DNA of 64,000 bases from Hypomesus transpacificus (Eukaryota; Chordata; Actinopteri; Osmeriformes; Osmeridae). The DNA is taken from contig NC_061074.1 of assembly GCF_021917145.1 (NCBI RefSeq), forward strand, positions 11,847,051 to 11,911,050, read 5' to 3'. Both the position numbers and the translations under genes were made by a program. This document shows positions 1 to 18,774 of this stretch, one piece after another (positions within the stretch are counted from its first letter, which is position 1; the number at the start of each line of letters is the position of its first letter). Below the pieces are notes generated by a model. It ran no database searches and was not told the origin of the DNA. It worked only from the letters and a program-made list of their open reading frames with translations.

Positions 1-449
1 AGGTGGCGTGTGACGGCACATTGTTTGTGTGACTGTTATTTAACTTCTAAGATATATTCTCTGCTTTGACTCCCAGTGTTGCCATAGTTCCACATAGAAT
101 GTGAATTAATTTATTTATGTCTCTGATATTTCTTTTCATTTTCCATTCCTTCGGAAAAGCACAGAACTCAGCCCTCCAAAACCGACCCCCGTTTATGCAC
201 TCCCTCAAACCCTCAGTTAAACTTCAGGGATATCCATCTATCCAGTTAGGAAGCATAACTGATTGTGAATCAGTGTCACCTGTTTTGGGGCAAATGAAAG
301 TGACCGGTGCGGTGCACTGGACAGCCAACCGCAAGACAACACCCAAAAAGGGAGTGGTTTAGCAGCTGGTGGGCACAGACAATTTCTCTCTCCTTATCCT
401 TCCTGACTGAGTCTCCATAGTTTTGTGTTTCCTTGTCACTACTGGTAGC

Positions 450-600
450 ATGAGGCGGTACCTGCAGCCCACCCAGGTTGTACAGGTAGTCCAGCTCCTC
501 CAGAATAGCACACCCATACGTGCCGTCAGACGCAGGTTATGCTGCTTCTCCCAGCACAGTCTCACGAGCATGGAGGAGATGCCAAGAGGCTGTTCATCGA
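450..600 (+). pseudogene. N-terminal transposase remnant of the Tc1-like element
   Basis: This stretch begins at an ATG and encodes about 30 residues of a Tc1-family transposase N-terminus (MRRYLQPTQVVQVV, then LLQNSTPIRAV). It shifts to another frame, where SPSTVSRAWRRCQEA gives the recognition-helix part of the paired-like DNA-binding domain. It then runs directly into the 24-bp tandem array. The frame shift and the array interruption show that it is dead. The family call is from memory, not from alignment. Confidence 0.7.
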
Positions 601-2417
601 GGAGAGTTGGACAGGGCTGTAGAAGGAGAGCTGGACAGGGCTGTAGAAGGAGAGCTGGACAGGGCTGTAGAAGGAGAGTTGGACAGGGCTGTAGAAGGAG
701 AGCTGGACAGGGCTGTAGAAGGAGAGCTGGACAGGGCTGTAGAAGGAGAGTTGGACAGGGCTGTAGAAGGAGAGTTGGATAGGGCTGTAGAAGGATAACT
801 GGACGGGGCTGTAGAAGGAGAGCTGGGCAGGGCTGTAGAAGGAGAGTTGGACAGGGCTGTAGAAGGAGAGCTGGACAGGGCTGTAGAAGGAGAGCTGGAC
901 AGGGCTGTAGAAGGAGAGCTGGAAAGGGGTGTAGAAGGAGAGTTGGATAGGGCTGTAGAAGGAGAACTGGACAGGGCTGTAGAAGGAGAGTTGGACAGGG
1001 CTGTAGAAGGATAACTGGACGGGGCTGTAGAAGGAGAGCTGGGCAGGGCTGTAGAAGGAGAGTTGGACAGGGCTGTAGAAGGAGAGCTGGACAGGGCTGT
1101 AGAAGGAGAGTTGGACAGGGCTGTAGAAGGAGAGCTGGGCAGGGCTGTAGAAGGAGAGTTGGACAGGGCTGTAGAAGGAGAGCTGGACAGGGCTGTAGAA
1201 GGAGAGTAGAAGGAGAGCTGGACAGGGCTGTAGAAGGAGAGTTGGACAGGGCTGTAGAAGGAGAGCTGGGCAGGGCTGTAGAAGGAGAGCTGGACAGGGC
1301 TGTAGAAGGAGAGCTGGACAGGGCTGTAGAAGGAGAGCTGGACAGGGCTGTAGAAGGAGAGCTGGACAGGGCTGTAGATGGAGAGCTGGGCAGGGCTGTA
1401 GAAGGAGAGCTGGACAGGGCTGTAGAAGGAGAGCTGGGCAGGGCTGTAGAAGGAGAGCTGGACAGGGCTGTAGAAGGAGAGCTGGACAGGGCTGTAGAAG
1501 GAGAGCTGGACAGGGCTGTAGAAGGAGAGTTGGACAGGGCTGTAGAAGGAGAGCTGGGCAGGGCTGTAGAAGGAGAGCTGGACAGGGCTGTAGAAGGAGA
1601 GTTGGACAGGGCTGTAGAAGGAGAGCTGGACAGGGCTGTAGAAGGAGAGTTGGACAGGGCTGTAGAAGGAGAGCTGGACAGGGCTGTAGAAGGAGAGTTG
1701 GACAGGGCTGTAGAAGGAGAGCTGGACAGGGCTGTAGAAGGAGAGCTGGACAGGGCTGTAGAAGGAGAGCTGGGCAGGGCTGTAGAAGGAGAGCTGGGCA
1801 GGGCTGTATAAGGAGAGTTGGACAGGGCTGTAGAAGGAGAGCTGGGCAGGGCTGTAGAAGGAGAGTTGGACAGGGCTGTAGAATGAGATCTGGGCAGGGC
1901 TGTAGAAGGAGAGTTGGACAGGGCTGTAGAAGGAGAGCTGGGCAGGGCTGTAGAAGGAGAGCTGGACAGGGCTGTAGAAGGAGAGTTGGACAGGGCTGTA
2001 GAAGGAGAGCTGGACAGGGCTGTAGAAGGAGAGTTGGACAGGGCTGTAGAAGGAGAGCTGGACAGGGCTGTAGAAGGAGAGCTGGACAGGGCTGTAGAAG
2101 GAGAGTTGGACAGGGCTGTAGAAGGAGAACTGGACGGGGCTGTAGAAGGAGAGCTGGGCAGGGCTGTAGAAGGAGAGTTGGACAGGGCTGTAGAAGGAGA
2201 GCTGGACAGGGCTGTAGAAGGAGAGCTGGACAGGGCTGTAGAAGGAGAGCTGGAAAGGGGTGTAGAAGGAGAGCTGGACAGGGCTGTAGAAGGAGAACTG
2301 GACAGGGCTGAAGAAGGAGAGATGGACAGGGCTGTAGAAGGAGAGTTGGACAGGGCTGTAGAAGGAGAACTGGACAGGGCTGTAGAAGGAGAGCTGGACA
2401 GGGCCGTAGAAGGGCAT
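594..2417. repeat. 24-bp minisatellite, about 76 units, grown inside a transposase gene
   Basis: This is a near-perfect tandem array of a 24-base unit containing GAGCTGGACAGGGCTGTAG and the variants GAGTTGGACAGG, GAGCTGGGCAGG and GAACTGGACAGG. The array length divided by 24 gives about 76 copies. One short unit occurs at 1201-1212 and one ATGAGAT variant near 1884. The unit is divisible by three, so long open frames run through it on both strands; they are artefacts. The flanking sequence on both sides is Tc1 transposase, and the unit matches the single segment expected at that point of the transposon, so the array arose by expansion of transposon sequence. Confidence 0.93.
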
Positions 2418-3039
2418 GGACCCAGCTGCAGGAGCCGGATCAGCTCCTACGTGTGAGGAGTCACAGGAGGAGCTCTGCCAGAGCCCTACAACATGACCTC
2501 CAGGGGGCTACTGGTGTGCGTGTTTCTGACCAAACTGTCAGAAACAGACTTCATGAGGGTGGCATGAGGGCTAGATGTTGTCAGTAGTGCATGCAGGCAC
2601 CTGGGGGCCACGCTAGTCACATCACGAGTTGCCGTGATGAAATTCAAACAAGTTGGAACAGCTTTGGATTTCAACTGTTGACTTTGATTTTCGGTGGGAG
2701 TTTAGCTCCAGCCCTCAATCGTTGGTTATATTGGTTTCCATTGACAAATGTTACATCATTTTGTTTTCATTGAATTGCACAATGTACACTCAAGATTTGG
2801 TCCTTATTAATATGTTTTCTTCATCAAGACCCAGTGTGTGATTTAGGTGTTCCCTTGATTTAGTTTGAGCAGTGTGTGTTTGCCCAACCTTTCTTGATTG
2901 TCCTTCAGGATTGAAAAGTGAAAATAAACATGGCTTGTTTGGTACGGTGTTTTGCTCAGTGAATACAGTCAAGAGAAGTTCACGAACAGAGGATGTATAC
3001 CTCTATGGACGTTTTTTCCTTGTTGTTTTTTTTCCTCAG

Positions 3040-8787
<5,748 letters not shown>

Positions 8788-8961
8788 CCAATCAGAGACC
8801 TTGGAAAACAGTTTTGATCACCTCTGCGTTCAGTCAATGACTTTGGAGTGGAGCTAATCAATTTGCCCAAGCACTGACGACTCGATTTTTCTCCTGAAAA
8901 AGGCACTTTAACCACTTTGAAATGAGTATGCTGTAAGAAAAGCTTTTTGTCAATAAGAAAA

Positions 8962-8967
8962 AATAAA
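8962..8967 (+). terminator. Poly(A) signal of the prss16-like gene
   Basis: AATAAA lies 175 bases after the TGA stop at 8785-8787, in a T-rich context; this is a normal distance for a short 3' UTR. Confidence 0.7.
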
Positions 8968-10479
8968 GATTTTTCCTTACAGAAATACAATGCAATTCCA
9001 GTTTCCTTTTCGTATGTTTTGCTCCAACATAGGCAGTAATGAGTCTTTCCTCTATCTTTGTATGTTCTTTATCAGTGTCATTCTGGTGACGGACTACTGT
9101 AAATCATAACCCCCATGGCTCCTCAACAATTGAAAAACCAATGATATCCACACAAGCATTGAGACACACGGAACGTCTTGAAATATGGTCATCCACGAGG
9201 GAACGTGCAAACAATGAAAAGCACATCTTGCTTCCCTGCCCCATCTCAGCCTAGGTCGATAGTTAAGGGGTTGGATTTAGTGGTTGGAACTCTTGTGGTT
9301 CCAAATACCCTGTACAGGCCATGATCCCTACACAGCTGTGTGCTTGTTTTGATTCTCTCCACACACAAACACACACACACACTGTATTTGCCCTCTACTG
9401 TGTTTATTTTCACAACTATTGCCTCTCGGCATCCCAGCTGGACTAGCAAGACCCCCCTCCAAGCCTTAACAACAAACCCCCACCAAATCCTGCCCTGGGT
9501 TCAACCCCCCCCCCCCCCCCCCCAGTGTTCATGAAAGAAGAAGTCTGACAGCTTCAATAGCCCACATAGAAGCATAGCTGACTACATGACTGTATTGGTC
9601 TATTGAGTCTTTTCTCTGGCAAGCAGGAATTTAATTCAGGACAGCATGTCTTCCCTGTCTGATTTAATAAGCACATATGCTCCCCTTCACACATGATTAC
9701 ATGAACACTCTTACTTAATCTCCTGTAACCCAAACCCCTGTATATCTACTCCTATGTAATCCTCTCTAGAGCATGAGAGTAGGATGTAATCGAGCCTCAT
9801 CCCTTCACATTGATGTGTGTGTGTGTGTGAGTGTGTGTGTGTGGGGGGACAAAGAAAAAGACAGAGACCACATAGATGAACGCAGGTGGTCCTTTTGTCC
9901 AACGTTTCTGTCATATAAGGGGCCCGTCAAGGGGTAACAGGTGGGCTTGACCTTGTGTCCATAGCAGCAGTGCACTGCTATGGACACAAGCTGTTGGCAT
10001 TGTCTATTGCGTCATTTAATTTCCTTTGCTCTTCTGCGACTGCAGTCAACACACTCCTTACTGCTTCATTTTCTACGTCTTTAAAATGTTTGTTGGAACA
10101 CGTATTCACAGTTGAAAAACTCCGGTGGTCTTAGACTGTAGTCAGACAGGTCATAGAGTAAAAATAGACAGGGTCACTCGAGTCTTTAGTACTTTGTAAA
10201 AAATAATTCAGCTCCAACGCTCATATGTAGCGTAACATGTTTCAAGGAACTGCCTCTTCCTGTTGACATAAACAGCTTGCAAGTTGCAACTTGGAGTCCA
10301 CGTTTGTCATATTTCAACTCAGTGGCAAATTGAGCTTGAGTTATACGAGAGGGCGGAGTTCAACTAACAAAACCCCTCCGTTCAATAACATTGGAGTCAG
10401 TATAGCCTACCTGCAACTTTGATAAGGAAACACAACCGCTTCGACGGAATTTCGTGCTTTTCATTGGATACAATCTATG
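8968..10479. other. Intergenic stretch between prss16 and serpine2
   Basis: No exon-like coding sequence was recognised. It holds a short CA run at 9362-9381, a C homopolymer at about 9505-9523, and GT runs at 9817-9842. Confidence 0.6.
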
Positions 10480-10572
10480 CATACATTGCACATAAGGACA
10501 ACAGTGTTTTTTTATTTGTCGACTGACGCTTCCGCTGAATGCTGAAAGATATTCCTCATCCAAATCATTTAG
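10480..10572 (+). other. Candidate 5' non-coding exon of serpine2
   Basis: The sequence ends in a good donor (TTTAG followed by GTAAGAAC, intron from 10573). It lies about 0.7 kb upstream of the start codon exon, whose acceptor is at about 11246-11248 after a long pyrimidine tract. Mammalian SERPINE2 also has a non-coding first exon. The exon's 5' end cannot be placed from sequence. Confidence 0.35.
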
Positions 10573-11264
10573 GTAAGAACATAACAGAAACCTATTTACA
10601 CGTATAACGGTAAAATTAATTTTAAGTGAGTAAGCTTGAGTGGTAAGCAGTTGCTACATTGTATCATGCGTACAATTCACCTTGTATGCCAACTAGTTAA
10701 ATGGGATCCATTCATTAGTTCTTAGGTATTACTGGAACACTCCACATGTGGAAGGCTTACATTTAGTTCAACTTCTTCAAATATAAACATTGGACACACG
10801 CACACACACAGTAGACTAGTAGGTAGACTACTATCTGTTATATTTAAATCGCTGTGAGTTAGAGAACTGCATGTCAGGACTTAACTTACATAGCCTTATG
10901 AAGGCAGTGGTCTGTCATCACCCGCACATTCCTCTACAGCAGAACAGTGTGACAGAAAAGAAAAGGAGAAACAAAACTATAAACATAAAAAAGCCACAAA
11001 TGGCCCAAAACAAATAACCACGCACACACATTCTTACTTGAGTTCTTGAGTTTCTGTTAGGGGCTGTTAGTTGTTCTGGAACTGTCATAGGCATTTAGCA
11101 CCATTGCTTGTTAGGCAGTGTTGAAACCTCAAGGTGCAAACACTTAACAGCTCCACTCCTTGTTTCTTTTTCTCTTTTTTTTTCTCTTCCAATTTTTCTT
11201 TTGTCTTCTCTCTCCCTCGTTCTTTTCCTCTCATGTGTGCTAGTACAGTCAGAGAGACCTAACA

Positions 11265-14200
11265 ATGGGACGCCTCTCCATTGTGTGTCTATGTGTGCTG
11301 TTGGCCCTGTGTGGCCACCCGGGGGCGCTCTCCCTGGCCCCCTCTTATGGCGAGCGGGGCTCAGACCTGGGTCTCCAGGTGTTCCAGCAGGTGGTACGTT
11401 CTAGACCCCAGGAGAATGTGGTGATCTCTCCCCACGGTGTGGCCTCCGTCCTAGGCATGCTAATGCCGGGAGCACATGCAGAGACTAGGAGACAGCTTCT
11501 CACTGCACTCCGCTACAAGAAGAACGGTATGAACGATTTAGATATGCCAGAACGTATGCGTTCCCCACTATTGTTTTTAAATGGCTAACATTATTCATAT
11601 GACTACCATGTCAGTCTGAATGCAGCTTTACAAGAATGTCCATCCTGAATGATTCAAGGTTCATTTTGGAACCAGGGTTTATGTTCCGCTGATTGTTTCT
11701 CTTCCTCCAGGCCCTTACAAAATGTTGAAGAAACTCCACAAGACTCTGACATCCAAGTCCAACCAGGACATTGTGACCATCGCTAACGCCATGTTCACCC
11801 AGGAAGGTTTCCCCATGATGGGGGACTTTGTAAACACCAACCAGGAAAACTTCCAGTGTGAGGCTAAGAGCATGGATTTCAGCAACACAGAGAGGGCCGC
11901 CAATATCATCAATGACTGGGTCAATAACCGTACCAAAGGTTTGACATATCAAATTGCCTAGTGACTGTTCTGATCAATGAAAGCAGGATGATTATTTGAG
12001 GGATGCTGTTGGATCAGTGTATCTGTATAGTCATCATGCATGATCTCTTACTTGGTTGTATCGTTTGTATGTTTCCCACAGGCCTAATCCCAAGCCTGTT
12101 GAAGCCAGACATGTTGGACGGAGCCCTAACGCGTCTGGTAGCGGTCAACTCCATTTACTTCAAGGGCCTGTGGAAGTCTCGCTTCCTGCCTGAGAACACC
12201 AAGATGAGGACCTTCAATGGAGGCAACGGGAACACTTACAAGGTCCCCATGATGTCCCAGTTGTCTGTCTTCAATATAGGTCAGTTTCCAGGGGTCTTCT
12301 GTCATGGTCCAATCTCTACAGTCTTTAGAACTGGAGAGACGTGAGACCATAAAGCATTCGCATTACTTGGTGTTTAGCTACATTTTGTCATTGTCACTGT
12401 GTCTGACAGTTGGGCTAAAATGTGTTTCCTCGACTTATTCCTTGACCAGTGTGGTTATACTTGCAGTATGTGTCATAAAGGGAAGTTGGTACAGTACATG
12501 TCAGTATTGTGTTTAAATGTCATAATTCCCATGGTGCTTTGCTCTGGGCTGTTTGAGGGTTGTGGATGACTTCCTAGTTGCTGGTTTGGATTTATGAATG
12601 ACTTAAGATGGCTTCTTAGAAACAGATTAAGCTTTGTACCAGACTAAAATGACTTCCGATAGAAGATTTTCATCTAAGATACTTTGAAGTTCAAGATTAG
12701 GCTGCTCAAGTATTTAAGTACCTGGGTGTATATTTAACTCTTCAATTTCCAGCTTCTCTGAAATCAATAAATCTTATATAAAAAAAGCATTTATCTAAAT
12801 CTTTAAAACCTCTATAACACAAATGACTGCAATAAAAGACCTATGAACTCACAGATCAAAGTAATTAAATTCCTCAAGTGATTTACAGAGAAATCCATAC
12901 AGCCAACTTTGATTTACTTTACATTTATATACAGAGTTGACTATTTATTAGTTTCCATTGCCATTTGTTTTAGGTATATGCCATCTTTGTAGTTGATGGA
13001 TACATGTTGCACTCTGATTTTAGTCTTTTGGGAATTGAATGTATTTAAGTCGAGAGTTCACTCTGACAGTGCTGTGTGGATTGATATCACTGTTGTTTGG
13101 GTGTTAGCCACCTCCGCACCACAGCGAGTTATTGGCAGGGCATGAAAACTGGTCATCCAGGTTGTAACCAAAGCCAAGCAACAAGGATGTTGGAGAATAG
13201 CAAGTCACTGTGGAGCAGTTGCATTTACATGCATGACAAAAGTGTTGTTGTGTTTGAACACAAGCTAACTAGCTTTAAGTCTGAACGTTACCAGTGACCC
13301 CCTGAACTTTGGTCTGATCCCCTTCTCTGATAGGTCTAGCCAGCACCCCCCAGGGCCTGAAGTACATGGTTATTGAGCTACCGTATCACGGCAACAGCTT
13401 GAGCATGCTGATAGTCTTGCCCTCCGAGGATGTGCTCCTTGCAGATGTGGTTCCACACATCAGCACAGCCACTGTACAGAGCTGGACCAAACTGCTGCAC
13501 CTGGGGAAGATCCGCCTCATGCTTCCTAAGTAGGACTCACATACGCACAATCGCACATACACACATTCATGTTTGGGCACAAAACATTTACACAAGTAAA
13601 CAAACACACACTCACTGCCGTGTCATAAATGCCCTGTAATTGCCTCTCGTGATGTACAGTACACGACACGTAGACTCAGGATAAAACAGTGAGTCACTTT
13701 AATCTTTTCTGTTTAACTTTCAATGGTTTAACATTACGCAACCCGAAAAACTTCTTGCATAAGTGAATACGGGTGGAATATGACGCTGTCAAATTACCTC
13801 ATATATTTCCACATCCTCTTTGAACTGATTGTACCCCATTTAAATGTTGTCTCCACAAAATAATAGCGCTTAAATGTAAATAAAAGAGCATTTAAAATCC
13901 GCCTACCTGAGAATTTGAATGCTAACTTACTATTTGTGTAGGTTTACTGCAGACGCAGAGGTGGACCTTGGAGCTCCCCTTTCGGCACTGGGGATAACAG
14001 ACATCTTTGATGAGGGCAAAGCAGACTTCAGACACCTGAGTAAGTAATGTTGGCGTCGTAGAAGCCACATCACTCGCAACGGATTTGCATCAGTCTGAGT
14101 CAGGGTGTCGATGAAACTGTGACTGGAGCCAATGCGAAATTCCGTTTCACTGCTTACTGTGATGAGGGCTTCAAATAGCCATGAGTCATGTCTCGCTGTG

Positions 14201-14951
14201 CTCTGTGAAGTGGTGAATCATTTTCTGGTCATTTCCTGCCCTCTAAAAAAAACTCCCATACCCTGATTGAGTCAGCAGATTGAATGGTCCTACATTTTAA
14301 TGGTTGTCTTGCGCTACTTTGTGGTATGTGTCATTTACCGATGGAATTTTACACCACTGATGATGATTGGACACAAAACCTCTCCTTCAGGTTCCGAAGC
14401 CGTGTATGTATCAAAGGCTCTCCAGAAAGCCAAAATCGAGGTCAATGAGGATGGAACAAAAGCAGCCGCTGCCACTGGTGGGTAATGTGTGACTGTTAAG
14501 TAAAATGTGTATTTTAGAATGGCAGTTGTGTGTCTTTGTACCATTTTTATCAGCTCTGGAGAGTTTTACTACATGCTGTATGTTTTACTTTTGGATTTCC
14601 TCCTTCTCCCTGTAGCGGCCATATTGCTCGCCAGGTCCTCTCCACCTTGGGTTGTCGTGGACAGACCTTTTCTCTTCCTCACCAGACACAACCCAACAGG
14701 TATGCCCAAACTCCAGCCTGGCTAGCCTCTCACTGTGCTCTGCTGACCCTAATGCTTCCTAAAGACTGAGAGACTTCTCAGCTCACGTAGGTGTATGAAC
14801 CATGTGCACAGGCTTTGGAATTCTTTACACTTTGTAACTTGTAAGTTTTGTAACTTTGTAGCATTGTTTAGCAAGTGTGCAGTAAAACTGACCCTCACTT
14901 CCTTGTATTTCAGGTACTATTCTGTTCATGGGTCAGATCAACCAGCCTTGA
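11265..14951 (+). CDS. serpine2: Glia-derived nexin / protease nexin-1 (serpin E2)
   Basis: This is a complete secreted serpin of 396 residues (human about 398), an inhibitor of thrombin, urokinase and related trypsin-like proteases at cell surfaces and matrix. Eight coding exons join in frame: 11265-11526, 11711-11938, 12082-12279, 13334-13529, 13942-14039, 14391-14477, 14616-14699 and 14914-14951. A hydrophobic signal peptide covers about residues 1-22. Diagnostic blocks are ENVVISPHGVASVLGML, YFKGLWKSRF, the hinge EDGTKAAAAT (347-356) and a reactive loop with Arg363-Ser364 as P1-P1' followed by SPPW. The C-terminal core PFLFLTRHNPTGTILFMGQ is intact. The small-alanine hinge shows that it should be inhibitory, and P1 Arg fits thrombin/uPA. 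The start was chosen because it opens the signal peptide, preceded by AACA. Exon phases match across all junctions. Only about 200 bases separate its poly(A) signals from the wdfy1 start codon. Confidence 0.95.
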
Positions 14952-15459
14952 GTTTGCTTGAAGAGATGACCCTCACTCGAGTGTACTTTCTCAGCTTCAC
15001 AATAACAAGCATATAGTATACAGGAGAATCTGACTTAAGACTTGCCTACTTGTGCAGTTGAACGCGAGTTCAACACCTTCATACATGCTTTTACACATCT
15101 GAGACCACACACAAACCTTTTTTTGCCTGAAAACTTGTGGACATATATTCAAATAATTATTTGTTGTACTAAGACATTTACTTTTGTGTTGTATATTGCC
15201 TTTGTTCTTTTAGGAATGTGTTTTATAACAAGACCAGGAATGTCATATGTGTATATTATATGGAGTACATTTGAGTTAAAATTAATATTGGTCCTTTATA
15301 CAGTTTGTGTTTGACAACACTCCAAGTCTAAACTTACACGTATCTGCTGTGCAACAGTTAATTTTCACAACGCCTTAAGAAGTATGAAGCGGCAGAGTTA
15401 TGAATATGAGTTAGTTTACAAAATTATGTTTGTATCACAATTGCATACTGCACAACACG

Positions 15460-15465
15460 AATAAA
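15460..15465 (+). terminator. Poly(A) signal of serpine2
   Basis: AATAAA lies about 510 bases after the stop; a second AATAAA is at 15540-15545. Either would end the transcript before the wdfy1 start codon at 15673. Confidence 0.6.
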
Positions 15466-15672
15466 ATACACATGTAAAACGTGGGTTTGCGACCACTTTC
15501 AATGGCAGAGACATTTGAATGGATTTTCAACCTTACACAAATAAAAATATTTTAGACATTACGGTAATCCTTGACAGCGCCTCTGGGCTCTAGCTGGCTA
15601 AAAACTGTCAGCTGAGTTTTCCTTGCAAGTCTACAGGGAAAAAAACACAGCTCAACAAAAACACGTCAAGCC

Positions 15673-18600
15673 ATGGCAGCGGAGATCCATTCAAGGCCCC
15701 AAACATCAAGACCAGTTCTTCTTAACAAAATCGAGGGACACTCAGATGCTGTCAATGCTGCTGTTTTGATTCCAAAAGAGGACGGAGTCATTACGGTTAG
15801 CGAGGACAGGTAAGCAGGCTGGCAGCACTGGCTGTGTTGTTGCACGCCATCTAGTTAGCTAGCTGGCTAGCAGCTATAGCTGGTGGATTGGCCGAATTTC
15901 TAACATTCCATGGAAAATGTAATCGACTGGTCTAAAGTGATCTTTACCTTATTCGTAAACAAGAATACATCATTCCTGTTACCTAGCATAAAAGGCTTAG
16001 CTAACGCTACTAACGTAATCAATAATAAACAACATTAGTTATTGGAAAATCTCAGAACAGAAGGCTTGAATCCTGTCTGTGTCAGGTACTGTAGACTAGC
16101 TAGCTGCTATAGTTTCATTAATATAACTCGTACAGTACCAATCTCTGTAGCAAGATGTGGACTGTTACTGTAGCCAAAAGACGTTTTGTTGTAGTGCTAC
16201 AACGCACTTAGTTGCCTGCTTTCCCTGCTTGCTTAGCTACGTAAACTGCTTGCATCTAAATGTTAGCTACTGTAGATTAGCTATCCAGCTAACAGTAGTT
16301 GCCAAGTGAGTGACAAAAGACAGACTGGAATCGGCTCACAAGAATGTGTGTCCTCAGGGCAATGTATTTGATGTGAGTGAAATGCACGTCTACAGTAGCT
16401 GCCATTTCTGCATGCCAGACAATTGTACATATTAGAGGATGTGAATCGAGGTAATACTCTAATATCAGACAGTCAAGTAAGGAAAGTAAGGAAACGTCAT
16501 TACTAATTTGAGGAAGCTCCTTCAGTGTAGGAAGGACTTAGCCTACGACTTTTGAAAAAATCGACTTGAGTGCTCATGCTTCTTTTACCCAATACTAAGG
16601 TTGTTAATTAACCAGGCTCAATAAATGTAGTATCCTGACTGAATAACGAGGCACAATAAATGTAAATAATTATATTTATGATGTCATGATAACTTAATGG
16701 TATGACTATGTGGACAGTTCTTGACTCGTCCATTAGCCTATCCATATCATTCCATTGTCACCTCAGTCGTTACTAAGGCATGTTGAAGTATGAATATGTA
16801 ATTTCCTGTTTCACCAGAACAATCCGGGTATGGCTCAAGAGAGACAGTGGCCAGTATTGGCCCAGCATTTATCACACCGTCTCCTGTAAGTATAACATTT
16901 GGCTGAAGTAGCTTGTTTTGAAAAAGTTGATTTGAAAGTTTTTTTCATGTGTATGTGTGTGTGCCTATACTAGCGCCATGCTCCTGCATGTCCTACCACC
17001 ATGACAGCAGACGCATCTTTGTAGGCCAGGACAATGGTGCTATTGTGGTGAGTGTAATATGAGCTTACAGTGAAAATACATCTGTATCAGAAGATATCTT
17101 TGAGAAACCCAAAGGCTAAATATGAAAACTTGTAATACTGGTTGTCACTGACCCCATGTTTGTTCTGTTTTGAATGACAAACCACATGTCTACATTTCAT
17201 GGGCAATGTAGAAAAATCCAGAATGAACTTGCTGTTGTTTTGGTTCTATTTGCAGGAATTTCTCATCTCGGAAGACTTCAACAAGATGAACCTTGTCAAG
17301 ACATATCCAGGTGAGATCGGAGGGCCTTTCCTGCCGTTCTGTAGCCATGGGTAGTTGTGACGAAGTGAAAATGTGTCGAATTATGTTATTGTGGTGTGGT
17401 ACGCGTGCTGGAGGAGACGTCTTGTTTTGAGAAGTCCCACCCTGTCCCATGAGAAATCGTGTGGTCAACTCCCAGCACGGCACTGGCGAGCATTTCTCTC
17501 CTCTGTACAGGAGGCAGAGGCTAATGTCACTGAAGCACCAGAACCAACACACACACAAAGAAAACCCGTTCCCCCAAATTCAAGCGGATGAGAAGTCATC
17601 CAAGATTAGGCAAATCCCCCGCTAGATTACATGCTCCCTCAAATTGGCATATTGGGTGATTTTGATCCCCCCCCCCTCACCACTGTGACTGACGCTCAAG
17701 CCACTCAGCCTGGTTTCTTCTCTCATCAGTGGAAAAATTCTGCTTTGGAAGGTATTAGAGCCAGAACACCAGATATCCCTATAGAAGTTTCCATTTGCTT
17801 TGGGAGGATATGTGCTCCAATGATTCTCCTCCAACTAAATGAATCCAAAATGGCTCCTCCGAGTGATTCATCGTATTTTTGATGCTGAGACGTGAAGAGT
17901 GAGGTTGAGAGATGATCCAAGAGGGTGAACCTCTCTAGGGACAGAATCCTTGACCTAGATGAAGCCTTCTTCTTCTATTAGAAACTGCAAGTGGCAGCTC
18001 GGATCTAAGACGGATTTGAGAGACCGCAGATAGAGTGCGGCTAGTTTAGTTTGTTATATGTTTTTGTTGATTTTATGTAAAGCACTTTGAGCTGCAATTA
18101 TTGTATGAAAAGTGCTATATAAATAAAGTCTTACTTACTTACTTACTTCTGTAGAACTAGGAAAACATCTTCAAGGTTCAATCTCCTTTAGATGGCAAAT
18201 GAAGCCTTTTTCTACATTTTGAGGACTTCTCTTTGAATCTCGATTTAATGGAAGAAAATAAGGATTTAGCAATTGTGTATGTTTCTGAATATTTGCCTTA
18301 TCTGTACACAAATCATTTGTGCTTTTTCTCTCTCTCTGCGTGTGCGTGCGTGTTGCAGCCCACCAGAATCGCGTGTCAGCCTTGGTGTTTTCTCTGGAGA
18401 GTGAGTGGGTGGTGAGCACCGGACACGACAAGAGCGTCAGCTGGATGTGCACCCAGAGTGGCACCATGCTGGGACGACACTACTTCGGCTCCTGGGCCTC
18501 CTGCCTGCAGTATCCTTCCGTCCGTGCGTGTGCGTCTGTGCGTGTGCGTGTTTCCTCCCTCCGTTCTTTGTTCCTCCTCTTCCAGCCTTTCCTTGACCTC

Positions 18601-18737
18601 CATGTCCAGGTATGACAACGCCACGCAGCATGCCTTCGTGGGGGATTACTCCGGGCAGATCACCCTTCTGAAACTGGACAGGCAGTCCTACTCTACCATC
18701 ACCACACTGAAAGGCCATGAAGGTAACACCGCACGCA

Positions 18738-18774
<37 letters not shown>

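Larger units (their letters stand above)
200..2874 (+). mobile_element. Tc1/mariner-like DNA transposon, internally deleted, non-autonomous
   Basis: The + strand from about 200 to 600 and from about 2418 to 2874 reads as a common teleost Tc1-like element, recognised from memory of that family. A degraded N-terminal transposase starts at 450 (MRRYLQPTQVVQVVQLLQ...), with the helix-turn-helix remnant SPSTVSRAWRR in another frame near 553-585, so frameshifts are present. Just after 2418 the DNA-binding region resumes (CRSRISSYV, then the ...CQSPTT-type segment). Near 2570 the sequence jumps from the middle of the gene to its 3' end, so the catalytic DDE domain is gone. The right end finishes with an A/T-rich terminal repeat at 2847-2874 ending TTTGAGCAGTG. 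I do not see its inverted partner near the left end, so the left boundary is approximate. The element lies in an intron of the prss16-like gene and cannot make an active transposase. Confidence 0.8.

Noticed and set aside
594-2417. A 607-residue minus-strand open frame and + strand frames of about 140-190 residues
   Set aside because: The repeat unit is 24 bases, so any stop-free frame stays open; there is no start context, splice support or known family, and the DNA is transposon-derived.
15466-15672. mrpl44, expected between serpine2 and wdfy1 from human synteny
   Set aside because: Only about 200 non-coding bases separate the two genes, and no ribosomal protein exon was recognised elsewhere in the window.
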